Source: Euonymus europaeus (lineage: Eukaryota; Streptophyta; Magnoliopsida; Celastrales; Celastraceae). Taken from it: DNA of 64,000 bases. The position numbers and the translations under genes are program-made. Below the pieces are notes generated by a model. The model was not told the DNA's origin, ran no database searches, and saw only the letters and a list, made by a program, of their open reading frames with translations. The DNA lies in contig OY756972.1 of NCBI GenBank assembly GCA_963580455.1, positions 10,803,001 to 10,867,000 on the forward strand. Reading direction: 5' to 3'. Below, piece by piece: positions 1-11,587 of this stretch. Within the stretch, counting starts at the first letter, position 1; every line of letters begins with the position of its first letter.

Positions 1-290
1 TTTCATTTTATTTTATTTTAATTTTAATTTTATTTTTCGTTTTATTTTTATTTCAATTTTAATTTTATTTTATTTTAATTTTATCTTTTATTTTATTTTA
101 TTTCATTTTCGTTTTATTTTTATTATCATTTTTATTTTTATCTTTTATTTTTATCTTTATTTTTGTTTTATTTTTATTTTATTTTTATTTTATTTTATTT
201 TTATTTTCGTTTTATTTTTATTTCTATTTTATTTTTATTTAATTTTCATTTTATTTCTATTTCTATTTCTATTTTTATTATATTTGTATT
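1..290. repeat. T-rich low-complexity tract
   Basis: The plus strand is a degenerate run of TTTTA, TTTTTA and TTTC words with almost no G. It begins at the window edge, so its full length is unknown. A small open frame that runs through it is mostly Phe, Ile and Tyr, as expected from T-rich DNA, and is not a gene. Such tracts are common in plant intergenic DNA; no function can be inferred. Confidence 0.9.
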
Positions 291-2447
291 TCATGCTTTT
301 CTAATATTTATATTGTATATTTTAGTTGTGTATAAAAATTATATCGAAAGTCTTAACCGACGACGGAATTAATCCGGGGATTACATTGGATGTACCCTCA
401 GAAAAATTCTCGAGGTGAGAGTGTTTCATGAAAACTTGACCATTGGATAGAAGGGTCTCATGAACCTCAATATTAGATTCTCAATATAGTTTTTATATCC
501 AGTAAATAATTATCACACTCGATGTATATATTTTGTTAATATGTCATACTTGATTTTAATCATTTAATGGAATAATAAAAATTAAATTGGCAACTGTTTT
601 AAAACAGACGTTGTGGGGTGCCTTACACCTTCCCCATACGTAACAAACTCGCTTACCCATTCTCTGGATTTTCGCAGACCAAATTATTTTTATTGGTGAC
701 CAATTGCACCTATTACATTTGATGGCGACTCTTCTTTTAAAATTTCCTTTCGCAAAATCGGTTGCGACACACATGATCAATACAAGCAAGTGAAAAATAA
801 AGTGCTCAAGGATATATTGTAGTTCAAAGAGTCCTTCCTCCTATATCCACTACCTAAGCCCAAAAGCTTAGGATTTCCAAATCTACTAAATGAATGATGG
901 TTTTCTAAGTTCACAAACAAATTAGGATTTTGGGAAAGCTTAACCCAAACTCTTACAACCAAGGTTTCAAGATAATCATGAACTAGGGTTTCCAAGTTGT
1001 ACCCTAAATTTATCTCACAACCTCACAAGGTTTTTTTTCTCCAACAAAGGGACTTTAGAAGTGTTCAAACACAAGGTTATCTCAAGATTAGCTTAAAGCT
1101 ACTTGGTTGAGGAATACTCAAAAACTAAAGAGGATATTTACGGGTATTATTAAGAATAAGCTCAAGATGTGACAATCACTCTATTGAAAGCTCACACAAA
1201 GCTCTCAAGAAGGTATAGGTAAGATATTGGAGAAGTTTTGTTGAAACACAACTCAAGAACAACCAAATATGACCCTACGAGTAAGATGAATAATAATGGG
1301 TTCTTGTTGGATTTTTGGATCTCTCTTTGAAGTAGGAAGATGATAGCTTGATGATAATCAGATTTTTAGCAAGAGATCTATAGGAAGATGCTTGAATCAA
1401 GATTTGATGTTTAGTGGATTTGCAGCTCAAGGACTTAACCAATTTTTGCAAGCTCCATCTTCTAACACAAGCAAAACCCTTCTCTTCTTTCTAAGAAAAA
1501 ATAATCTCGACCCTTCGATGAAAAATTATATCTTGATCAAGATCTAAACCCTTCCTTGTTATTTTAATCTCGATCCTTCTTTAATTTAAACCAAATAAAT
1601 CTCAACCATTCATGATAGACTCGTAGGCTCGAAGTAGAGGAATTGTTCTTCTTTTGCTAAGGCTTGTTTGGATCAAAGAAATCTTCCTTCTTGATGGAAA
1701 GAACTTGCTCAAATCAAACCAAACATTTCATTTCTTGATTCTCCCACAAAGAACAAAGTCTCAACCTCCTTTGTTCCAAAGAAATAAATGTTGCCACAAA
1801 GTGGACCAATCATTTCAAACTTGAAGTCTCTTTTATATTCTTGGAATTCAAGAAGCTTGAAAAGGATGTTCTATAGTAATATTATTCAATTCACACGCCT
1901 GAAGCTTGTTGTTGCTCATGAGAAGTCAAACTATTCTCAAATAAATTTGACCATGCTCAGACTTGACCAATTAAGCTTCAACAAAGCTTCAACAAATAAA
2001 TGCATGAATTTTTCTGAAATATTCACCTCCAATATGCTCATGAAACTTAATTGATTGCACCTATAAAGAAATAGGTGACAACGCATCTCATTGTTGCTTA
2101 TAAGCTCAAAGAGCTTCAATGCTTGCACAAATGTCAATCAATATGATTAAGCTCAATAAAATTTAACTAAGCACATGCTAAATAATTTCATATATATTTG
2201 AATGTGCATAAAAATTTCATAGCCATTGGAGTTCAATTGGTCACTCAATTTCATCAAATAAGCTCAAATAGTGTTATATCATGTCTGCACAACTATAAAA
2301 ACTTTGATAGAAAAATTGAATAACTTTCACTCAAAATTGGTTCATATGATCAAAATAAGAAATGTTTCTGTATGTGTTAAGAATTTTTTAGAATAAGAAA
2401 ATCAAGTCATTTGGAGATCTTATGAATAAGTTATGACACTTATGAAT
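291..2447. other. Non-satellite intergenic DNA, no gene seen
   Basis: AT-rich unique-looking sequence between the T-rich tract and the satellite. Open frames here are short (below about 90 codons), lack recognisable motifs, and overlap each other on both strands. The words CTCAAG and GCTCAA recur loosely between about 1100 and 2300, but no clear tandem period is visible. Except for the LTR-like stretch near 590-770, I recognise nothing. It could be the untranslated interior of an old LTR retrotransposon, but I cannot show that. It ends abruptly at the first satellite monomer. Confidence 0.6.
590..770 (+). mobile_element. Possible LTR-end or leader fragment of a Ty3/gypsy element
   Basis: The stretch contains GTGGGGTGCCTTACACCTTC, then TTCTCTGGATTTTCGCAGAC, then GGCGACTC and GGTTGCGACAC. 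From memory, this order of words recurs in plant Ty3/gypsy LTR ends and leader regions (GGGTGCC...ACACCTTCC...TTCGCAGACC...GGCGACTC...GCGACA). No coding domain, primer-binding site or matching second LTR is visible nearby, so it would be an isolated remnant. The family assignment is recalled, not searched, and is weak. Confidence 0.35.
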
Positions 2448-3503
2448 AATTTGTCATAGAAAGTTGGTGTTTTTGCATCGAAATAATCTACGAAGCTTTT
2501 ACTCATAAAATTTGACATAGAAGAACAATAAAAAGTCTATCCCGAGCAACTTTGATGGTCCGAACTTGCTCAACTCTCTCTATGGAGGAGCTTTTGACGG
2601 TTTCGTCCATTTGTCACAGAAAGTTGGTGTTTTGGCATCGAAATAATATATGAAGCTTATACTCATAAAATTTGACATATAAGAACAATAAAAATTGTAC
2701 ACCGAGCAACTTTGATGGTCCGAAGTTGCTAAACTCTCTCAATGTAGGAGATTTTAACGGTTTCGTCCATTTGTCATATAAAGTTGGTGTTTTGGCATCG
2801 AAATAATCTATGAACCTTATACTCATAAAATTTGACATATAAGAACAATAAAAAGTGTACACCGAGCAACTTTGATGGTCCGAAGTTGCTCAACTCTCTC
2901 TGTGCAGGAGCTTTTAACGATTTTATCCATTTGTCATAGAAAGTTGGTGTTTTGGGATCGGAATAAACTAGAAAGCTTATACTCATAAAATTTGACATAT
3001 AAGAACAATAAAAAGTGTACACCGAGCAACTTTGACGGTCCAAAGTTGCTCAACTCTCTCAATGGAGGAACTGTTAACGGTTTTTTCCATTTGTCATAGA
3101 AAGTTGGTGTTTTGGCATCGAAATAATCTATGAAGCTTATACTCATAAAATTTGACATATAAGAACAATAAAATGTGTACACCGAGCAACTTTGATAGTC
3201 CGAATTTGCTCAACTCTCTCTATGGAGGAGCTTTTAACGGGTTTATCCATTTGTCATAGAAAGTTGGTGTTTTGGCATCGAAATAATCAATGAAGCTTAA
3301 ACTCGTAAAATTTGACATATAAGAACAATAAAAATTGTACACAGAGCAACTTTGATGGTCCGATGTTGCTCAACTCTCTCAATGCAGGAGATTTTAACGG
3401 TTTCGTCCATTTGTCATATAAAGTTGGTGTTTTGGCATCGAAATAATCGATGAAGCTTATACTCATAAAATTTGACATATAAGAACAATAAAAAGTGTAC
3501 ACC

Positions 3504-3531
3504 GAGCAACTTTGATGGTCCGAAGTTGCTC
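3504..3531. other. Dyad symmetry element (potential 9-bp hairpin), representative copy
   Basis: GAGCAACTT at 3504-3512 is the exact reverse complement of AAGTTGCTC at 3523-3531, with a 10-nt spacer TGATGGTCCG. The same arrangement is visible in most monomers throughout the window. The spacer varies (TGATAGTCCG, TCATGGTCTG, TGATTGTCCG) more freely than the arms. The motif can fold as a 9-bp stem on either strand. Short dyads are a reported property of several centromeric satellites, but the function here is inference. Confidence 0.85.
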
Positions 3532-3663
3532 AACTCTCTCAATGTAGGAGATTTTAACGGTTTCGTCCATTTGTCATAGAAAGTTGGTGTTTTGGCATCG
3601 AAATAATCTATGAAGCTTATACTCATAAAATTCGACATATAAGAACAATAAAAAGTGTACACT
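3504..3663 (+). repeat. Reference satellite monomer
   Basis: A typical monomer chosen as reference, starting at the dyad. The dyad occupies 3504-3531, the HindIII site AAGCTT is at 3613-3618, and the next monomer starts at about 3664. Because 160 is not a multiple of three, successive monomers shift reading frame. Translations therefore run about 1.5 monomers before stopping, which produces the many related open frames of about 82 residues on the minus strand. Confidence 0.95.
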
Positions 3664-4079
3664 GAGCAACTTTAATTGTCCGAAGTTGCTCAACTCTCTC
3701 TATGTAGGAGCTTTTAACGGTTTTGTCCATTTGTCATAGAAAGTGGTGTTTTGGCATCGAAATAATCCATGAAGCTTATACTCAAAAAATTTGACATATA
3801 AGAACAATAAAAATTGTACACCGAGCAACTTTGATGGTTCGAAGTTGCTCAACTCTCTCTATGGAGGAGCTTTTAACGATTTTATCCATTTGTCATAGAA
3901 AGTTGGTGTTTTGGCATCGAAATAATCCTTGAAGCTTGTATTAATAAAATTTTACATAGAAGAACAATAAAACGTGTAAATAGAGCAACTTTGATGGTCC
4001 GAAGTTGCTCAACTCTTTTTATGGAGGAGCTTTTAACGGTTTTGTCCATTTGTCATAGAAAGTTGGTGTTTTGGCATCG

Positions 4080-7000
4080 AAATAATCTACGAAGCTTATA
4101 CTCGTAAAATATCACATAAAACAACAATAAAAAGTCAATCCCGAGCAACATTGGTAGTCCGAAGTTGCTCAACTCTCTCTATGGAGGAGCTTTTAACGAC
4201 TTCGTCCATTTGTCATAGAAAGTTGGTGTTTTGGCATCGAAATAATCTATGAAGCTTATACTCGTAAAATTTGACATATAAGAACAATAAAAATTGTGCA
4301 CCGAGCAACTTTGATGGTCCGAAGTTGCTCAACTCTCTCTATGGAGGAGCTTTTAACGATTTTATCCATTTGTCATAGAAAGTTGGTGTTTTGGGATCGG
4401 AATAAACTAGAAAGCTTATACTCATAAAATTTGACATATAAGAACAATAAAAAGTGTACACCGAGCAACTTTGACGGTCCAAAGTTGCTCAACTCTCTCA
4501 ATGGAGGAACTGTTAACGGTTTTTTCCATTTGTCATAGAAAGTTGGTGTTTTGGCATCGAAATAATCTATGAAGCTTATACTCATAAAATTTGACATATA
4601 AGAACAATAAAATGTGTACACCGAGCAACTTTGATAGTCCGAATTTGCTCAACTCTCTCTATGGAGGAGCTTTTAACGGGTTTATCCATTTGTCATAGAA
4701 AGTTGGTGTTTTGGCATCGAAATAATCAATGAAGCTTAAACTCGTAAAATTTGACATATAAGAACAATAAAAATTGTACACAGAGCAACTTTGATGGTCC
4801 GATGTTGCTCAACTCTCTCAATGCAGGAGATTTTAACGGTTTCGTCCATTTGTCATATAAAGTTGGTGTTTTGGCATCGAAATAATCGATGAAGCTTATA
4901 CTCATAAAATTTGACATATAAGAACAATAAAAAGTGTACACCGAGCAACTTTGATGGTCCGAAGTTGCTCAACTCTCTCAATGTAGGAGATTTTAACGGT
5001 TTCGTCCATTTGTCATAGAAAGTTGGTGTTTTGGCATCGAAATAATCTATGAAGCTTATACTCATAAAATTCGACATATAAGAACAATAAAAAGTGTACA
5101 CTGAGCAACTTTAATTGTCCGAAGTTGCTCAACTCTCTCTATGTAGGAGCTTTTAACGGTTTTGTCCATTTGTCATAGAAAGTGGTGTTTTGGCATCGAA
5201 ATAATCCATGAAGCTTATACTCAAAAAATTTGACATATAAGAACAATAAAAATTGTACACCGAGCAACTTTGATGGTTCGAAGTTGCTCAACTCTCTCTA
5301 TGGAGGAGCTTTTAACGATTTTATCCATTTGTCATAGAAAGTTGGTGTTTTGGCATCGAAATAATCCTTGAAGCTTGTATTAATAAAATTTTACATAGAA
5401 GAACAATAAAACGTGTAAATAGAGCAACTTTGATGGTCCGAAGTTGCTCAACTCTTTTTATGGAGGAGCTTTTAACGGTTTTGTCCATTTGTCATAGAAA
5501 GTTGGTGTTTTGGCATCGAAATAATCAATGAAGCTTAAACTCGTAAAATTTGACATATAAGAATAATAAAAATTGTACACAGAGCAACTTTGATGGTCTG
5601 AAGTTGCTCAACTCTCTCTCTTGAGGAGCTTTTAACGATTTTGTCCATTTGTCATAGAAAGTTGGTGTTTTGGCATCGAAATAATCTATGAAGCTTATAC
5701 TCATAAAATTTGACATAAAACAACAATAAAAAGTCTATCCCGAGCAACTTTGGTAGTCCGAAGTTGCTCAAAACTCTCTATGGAAGAGCTTTCAACGGTT
5801 TCGTCCATTTGTCATAGAAAGTTGGTGTTTTGGCATCGAAATAATCTATGAAGCACATACTCGTAAAATTTGACATATAAGAACAATAAAAATTGTACAC
5901 CAGGCAACTTTGATGGTCCGAAGTTGCTCAACTCTCTCTCTGGAGGATCTTTTAACGATTTTGTCCATTTTTCATAGAAAGTTGGTGTTTTGGCATCGAA
6001 ATAATCTAGGAAGCTTATACTCGTAAAATTTGAAATAAAAGAACAATAAAAATTGTACACCGAGCAACTTCGATGGTCCGAAGTTGCTCAATTCTCTCTA
6101 TGGAGGAGCTTTTAATGATTTTGTCCATTTGTCATAGAAAGTTGGTGTTTGACATCGAAATAATCTAGGAAGCTTATACTCGTAAAATTTGACACATAAG
6201 AACAATAAAAATTGTACACCGATCGACTTTAATGGTCCGAAGTTGCTCAACTCTCTCTATGAAAGAGCTTTTAGCGGTTTTATCCATTTGTCATAGAAAG
6301 TTGGTATTTTGGCATCGAAATAATCTACGAAGCTTATACTCGTAAAATATCACATAAAACAACAATAAAAAGTCAATCCCGAGCAACATTGGTAGTCCGA
6401 AGTTGCTCAACTCTCTCTATGGAGGAGCTTTTAACGACTTCGTCCATTTGTCATAGAAAGTTGGTGTTTTGGCATCGAAATAATCTATGAAGCTTATACT
6501 CGTAAAATTTGACATATAAGAACAATAAAAATTGTGCACCGAGCAACTTTGATGGTCCGAAGTTGCTCAACTCTCTCTATGGAGGAGCTTTTAACGATTT
6601 TATCCATTTGTCATAGAAAGTTGGTGTTTTGGGATCGGAATAAACTAGAAAGCTTATACTCATAAAATTTGACATATAAGAACAATAAAAAGTGTACACC
6701 GAGCAACTTTGACGGTCCAAAGTTGCTCAACTCTCTCAATGGAGGAACTGTTAACGGTTTTTTCCATTTGTCATAGAAAGTTGGTGTTTTGGCATCGAAA
6801 TAATCTATGAAGCTTATACTCATAAAATTTGACATATAAGAACAATAAAATGTGTACACCGAGCAACTTTGATAGTCCGAATTTGCTCAACTCTCTCTAT
6901 GGAGGAGCTTTTAACGGGTTTATCCATTTGTCATAGAAAGTTGGTGTTTTGGCATCGAAATAATCAATGAAGCTTAAACTCGTAAAATTTGACATATAAG

Positions 7001-8833
7001 AACAATAAAAATTGTACACAGAGCAACTTTGATGGTCCGATGTTGCTCAACTCTCTCAATGCAGGAGATTTTAACGGTTTCGTCCATTTGTCATATAAAG
7101 TTGGTGTTTTGGCATCGAAATAATCGATGAAGCTTATACTCATAAAATTTGACATATAAGAACAATAAAAAGTGTACACCGAGCAACTTTGATGGTCCGA
7201 AGTTGCTCAACTCTCTCAATGTAGGAGATTTTAACGGTTTCGTCCATTTGTCATAGAAAGTTGGTGTTTTGGCATCGAAATAATCTATGAAGCTTATACT
7301 CATAAAATTCGACATATAAGAACAATAAAAAGTGTACACTGAGCAACTTTAATTGTCCGAAGTTGCTCAACTCTCTCTATGTAGGAGCTTTTAACGGTTT
7401 TGTCCATTTGTCATAGAAAGTGGTGTTTTGGCATCGAAATAATCCATGAAGCTTATACTCAAAAAATTTGACATATAAGAACAATAAAAATTGTACACCG
7501 AGCAACTTTGATGGTTCGAAGTTGCTCAACTCTCTCTATGGAGGAGCTTTTAACGATTTTATCCATTTGTCATAGAAAGTTGGTGTTTTGGCATCGAAAT
7601 AATCCTTGAAGCTTGTATTAATAAAATTTTACATAGAAGAACAATAAAACGTGTAAATAGAGCAACTTTGATGGTCCGAAGTTGCTCAACTCTTTTTATG
7701 GAGGAGCTTTTAACGGTTTTGTCCATTTGTCATAGAAAGTTGGTGTTTTGGCATCGAAATAATCAATGAAGCTTAAACTCGTAAAATTTGACATATAAGA
7801 ATAATAAAAATTGTACACAGAGCAACTTTGATGGTCTGAAGTTGCTCAACTCTCTCTCTTGAGGAGCTTTTAACGATTTTGTCCATTTGTCATAGAAAGT
7901 TGGTGTTTTGGCATCGAAATAATCTATGAAGCTTATACTCATAAAATTTGACATAAAACAACAATAAAAAGTCTATCCCGAGCAACTTTGGTAGTCCGAA
8001 GTTGCTCAAAACTCTCTATGGAAGAGCTTTCAACGGTTTCGTCCATTTGTCATAGAAAGTTGGTGTTTTGGCATCGAAATAATCTATGAAGCACATACTC
8101 GTAAAATTTGACATATAAGAACAATAAAAATTGTACACCAGGCAACTTTGATGGTCCGAAGTTGCTCAACTCTCTCTCTGGAGGATCTTTTAACGATTTT
8201 GTCCATTTTTCATAGAAAGTTGGTGTTTTGGCATCGAAATAATCTAGGAAGCTTATACTCGTAAAATTTGAAATAAAAGAACAATAAAAATTGTACACCG
8301 AGCAACTTCGATGGTCCGAAGTTGCTCAATTCTCTCTATGGAGGAGCTTTTAATGATTTTGTCCATTTGTCATAGAAAGTTGGTGTTTGACATCGAAATA
8401 ATCTAGGAAGCTTATACTCGTAAAATTTGACACATAAGAACAATAAAAATTGTACACCGATCGACTTTAATGGTCCGAAGTTGCTCAACTCTCTCTATGA
8501 AAGAGCTTTTAGCGGTTTTATCCATTTGTCATAGAAAGTTGGTATTTTGGCATCGAAATAATCTACGAAGCTTATACTCGTAAAATATCACATAAAACAA
8601 CAATAAAAAGTCAATCCCGAGCAACATTGGTAGTCCGAAGTTGCTCAACTCTCTCTATGGAGGAGCTTTTAACGACTTCGTCCATTTGTCATAGAAAGTT
8701 GGTGTTTTGGCATCGAAATAATCTATGAAGCTTATACTCGTAAAATTTGACATATAAGAACAATAAAAATTGTGCACCGAGCAACTTTGATGGTCCGAAG
8801 TTGCTCAACTCTCTCTATGGAGGAGCTTTTAAC
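4080..8833 (+). repeat. 2238-bp tandem higher-order repeat (14 monomers), about 2.1 copies
   Basis: Unit 1 is about 4080-6317, unit 2 about 6318-8555, and a partial third unit reaches about 8833. Anchor variants such as AGTCAATCCCGAGCAACATT fall at 4133, 6371 and 8609, exactly 2238 apart. The period equals 14 monomers minus 2 bp. Units contain one-base-shorter monomers (AAAGTGGTGTT instead of AAAGTTGGTGTT), which account for the shortfall. Part of this unit reappears at about 10690-11320. Confidence 0.85.
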
Positions 8834-9610
8834 GGTTTTATCCATTTGTCATAGAAATTTGGTGTTTTGGCATCAAAATAATCTACGAAGCTTATACTCG
8901 TAAAATTTAACATAAAACAACAATAAAAAGTCTATCCCGAGCAACTTCGGTTGTCCGAAGTTGCTCAACTCTCTCTATGGAGGAGCTTTTAACGGTTTCG
9001 TCCATTTGTCATAGAAAGTTGGTGTTTTGGCATTGAAATAATCCATGAAGCTTATACTCAAAAAATTTGACATATAAGAACAATAAAAAATTTTCACCGA
9101 GCAACATTGATGGTTCGTAGTTGCTCAACTCTCTCTACGGAGGAGCTTTTAACGGTTTTATCCATTTGTCATAGAAAGTTGGTGTTTTGGCATCGAAATA
9201 ATCTTGGAAGCTTGTATTAATAAAATTTTACATAGAAGAACAATAAAAAGTGTATATTTAGCAACTTTGAAGGTCCGAAGTTGCTCAACTCTTTTTATGG
9301 AGGAGCTTTTAACGGTTTTGTCCATTTGTCATAGAAAGTTGGTGTTTTGGCATCGAAATAATTTATGAAGCTTATACTCATAGAATTCAACATATAAGAA
9401 CAATAGAAAGTGTACACTGAGCAACTTTGATGGTCCAAAGTTGCTCAACTCTCTCTATGTAGGAGCTTTTAACGGTTTTGTCCATTTGTCATAGAAAGTT
9501 GGTGTTTTAGCATCCAAATAATCTAGGAAACTTATACTCATAAAATTTGACATATAAAAACAATAAAAATTGTACACCGAGCAACTTTGATGGTCCGAAG
9601 TTGCTCAACT

Positions 9611-9809
9611 TTGAAGGGTGTGAGAGCACTACGACCAAGCTGATCAGCTTGGTGGTAGTGCTCTCTACGCTTTCGCCTCTCTTATCACGAGGGCGAGGGT
9701 TCGAGGCATGGAGGCGGCTTCGCACTGCAATAAAGCCGTGCGGGCCCCAGGGCCCAGAGCGGACAATACCTCCATAGTGTGCACCAAGCCCAGGTTTGTG
9801 CATCATCAT
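9611..9809 (+). mobile_element. SINE-like tRNA-related insert in a satellite monomer, copy 1
   Basis: A 199-bp GC-richer segment replaces about 20 bp of the monomer between GCTCAACT and AACGGTTTCGTCC. It carries an A-box-like TCAGCTTGGTGG at 9644-9655 followed by TAGTGC, a possible anticodon-stem-like hairpin around CGCCTC...GAGGGCG, and a B-box-like GGTTCGAGGC at 9698-9707. This is the order and rough spacing of an internal pol III promoter in tRNA-derived SINEs. A 44-bp near-palindrome lies at 9622-9665. Downstream is a GC-rich part with GGGCCCCAGGGCCC and an end in CATCATCAT. It has private differences from the others (GCACTGC, CATAGTGTG). There is no poly(A) tail or target-site duplication, so SINE identity is probable rather than proven. 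Open frames across it are not genes. Confidence 0.55.
9622..9665. other. 44-bp near-perfect palindrome inside the SINE-like insert
   Basis: The left arm 9622-9643 and right arm 9644-9665 are reverse complements except for one G:G mismatch (ACGACC against GGTGGT). The centre is TGATCA at 9641-9646. There is no spacer, so the sequence could extrude as a cruciform or fold as a 22-bp hairpin in RNA. The right arm contains the A-box-like motif. It is repeated in all five inserts; copy 5 has GGTGCTAG in the right arm instead of GGTGGTAG. Confidence 0.9.
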
Positions 9810-11388
9810 AACGGTTTCGTCCATTTGTCATAGAAAGTAGGTGTTTTGGCATCGAAATAATCTATGAAGCTTATACTCTTAAAATTTGACATATAAGAAC
9901 AATAAAAATTGTACACCGAGCAACTTTGATGGTCCGAACTTGCTCAACTCTCTCTATGGAGGAGCTTTTAACGGTTTCGCCCATTTGTCATAGAATGTTG
10001 GTGTTTTGGCATCGAAATAATCTATGAAGCCTATACTCTTAAAATTTGACATATAAGAACAATAAAAATTGTACACCGAGCAACATTCATGGTCTGAGGT
10101 TGCTCAACTCTCTCTATGTATGAGCTTTTAACGGTTTTGTCCATTTGTCATAGAAAGTTGGTGTTTTGGCATTCAAATAATCAAGGAAACTTATACTCAT
10201 AAAGTTTGACATATAAGAACAATAAAAATTGTACACCAAGCAACTTTGCTTGTCCGAAGTTGCTCAACTCTCTCTATGGAGGAGCTTTTAACGGTTTGGT
10301 CTATTTGTCATAGAAAGTTTGTGTTTTAGAATCAAAATAATCTATGAAGCTTATACTCGTAAAATTTGACATAGAAGAACAATAAAAAGTCTATCTCGAG
10401 CAACTTTGATAGTCCGAAGTTTCTCAACTCTCTCTATGGAGGAGCTTTTAACGGGTTTCTCCATTTGTCATAGAAAGTTGGTGTTTTGGCATCGAAATAA
10501 TCTATGAAGCTTATACTCTTAAAATTTGACATATAAGAACAATAAAAATTGTACACCGAGCAACTTTCATGGTCTGAAGTTGCTCAACTCTCTCTATGTA
10601 GGAGTTTTTAACGGTTTTGTCCATTTGTCATAGAAAGTTGGTGTTTTGGCATTCAAATAATCAAGGAAACTTATACTCATAAAGTTTGACATATAAGAAC
10701 AATAAAAAGTGTACACTGAGCAACTTTAATTGTCCGAAGTTGCTCAACTCTCTCTATGTAGGAGCTTTTAACGGTTTTGTCCATTTGTCATAGAAAGTGG
10801 TGTTTTGGCATCGAAATAATCCATGAAGCTTATACTCAAAAAATTTGACATATAAGAACAATAAAAATTGTACACCGAGCAACTTTGATGGTTCGAAGTT
10901 GCTCAACTCTCTCTATGGAGGAGCTTTTAACGATTTTATCCATTTGTCATAGAAAGTTGGTGTTTTGGCATCGAAATAATCCTTGAAGCTTGTATTAATA
11001 AAATTTTACATAGAAGAACAATAAAACGTGTAAATAGAGCAACTTTGATGGTCCGAAGTTGCTCAACTCTTTTTATGGAGGAGCTTTTAACGGTTTTGTC
11101 CATTTGTCATAGAAAGTTGGTGTTTTGGCATCGAAATAATCAATGAAGCTTAAACTCGTAAAATTTGACATATAAGAATAATAAAAATTGTACACAGAGC
11201 AACTTTTGTGGTCTGAAGTTGCTCAACTCTCTCTCTGGAGGAGCTTTTAACGATTTTGTCCATTTGTCATAGAAAGTTGGTGTTTTGGCATCGAAATAAT
11301 CTATGAAGCTTATACTCATAAAATTTGACATATAAAAACAATAAAAATTGTACACCGAGCAACTTTGATGGTCCGAAGTTGCTCAACT

Positions 11389-11587
11389 TTGAAGGGTGTG
11401 AGAGCACTACGACCAAGCTGATCAGCTTGGTGGTAGTGCTCTCTACGCTTTCGCCTCTCTTATTACGAGGGCGAGGGTTCGAGGCATGGAGGCGGCTTCG
11501 CGCTGCAATAAAGCCGTGCGGGCTCCAGGGCCCAGAGCGGACAATACCTCCATTGTGTGCACCAAGCCCAGGTTTGTGCATCATCAT
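11389..11587 (+). mobile_element. SINE-like tRNA-related insert, copy 2
   Basis: Same 199-bp segment at the same monomer phase, 1778 bp after copy 1 (10 monomers minus 1 bp, plus the net 179-bp insertion). B-box-like GGTTCGAGGC is at 11476-11485. It differs from the other copies by a few bases: TTATTACGAGG instead of TTATCACGAGG, GGGCTCCAGG, and CATTGTGTG. Two of these are C/T changes. Confidence 0.55.

Larger units (their letters stand above)
2908..4087 (+). repeat. Satellite segment of about 1.18 kb, copy 1 of 3
   Basis: This stretch recurs at 4347-5526 (offset 1439) and 6585-7764 (offset a further 2238). Shared private variants include GGGATCGGAATAAACTAG, GGAGGAACTGTTAACGG and ACTTTAATTGTCC. 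The copies look essentially identical where compared, which implies very recent duplication or an assembly duplication. Confidence 0.85.

Noticed and set aside
163..372. 69-codon open frame in the T-rich tract
   Set aside because: Composition is almost only Phe, Ile, Tyr and Leu from T-rich low-complexity DNA.
9640..9710. Functional tRNA gene
   Set aside because: A-box and B-box-like words are present, but a full cloverleaf with acceptor stem is not apparent, and the A-box region overlaps the palindrome. A tRNA-derived SINE fits better.
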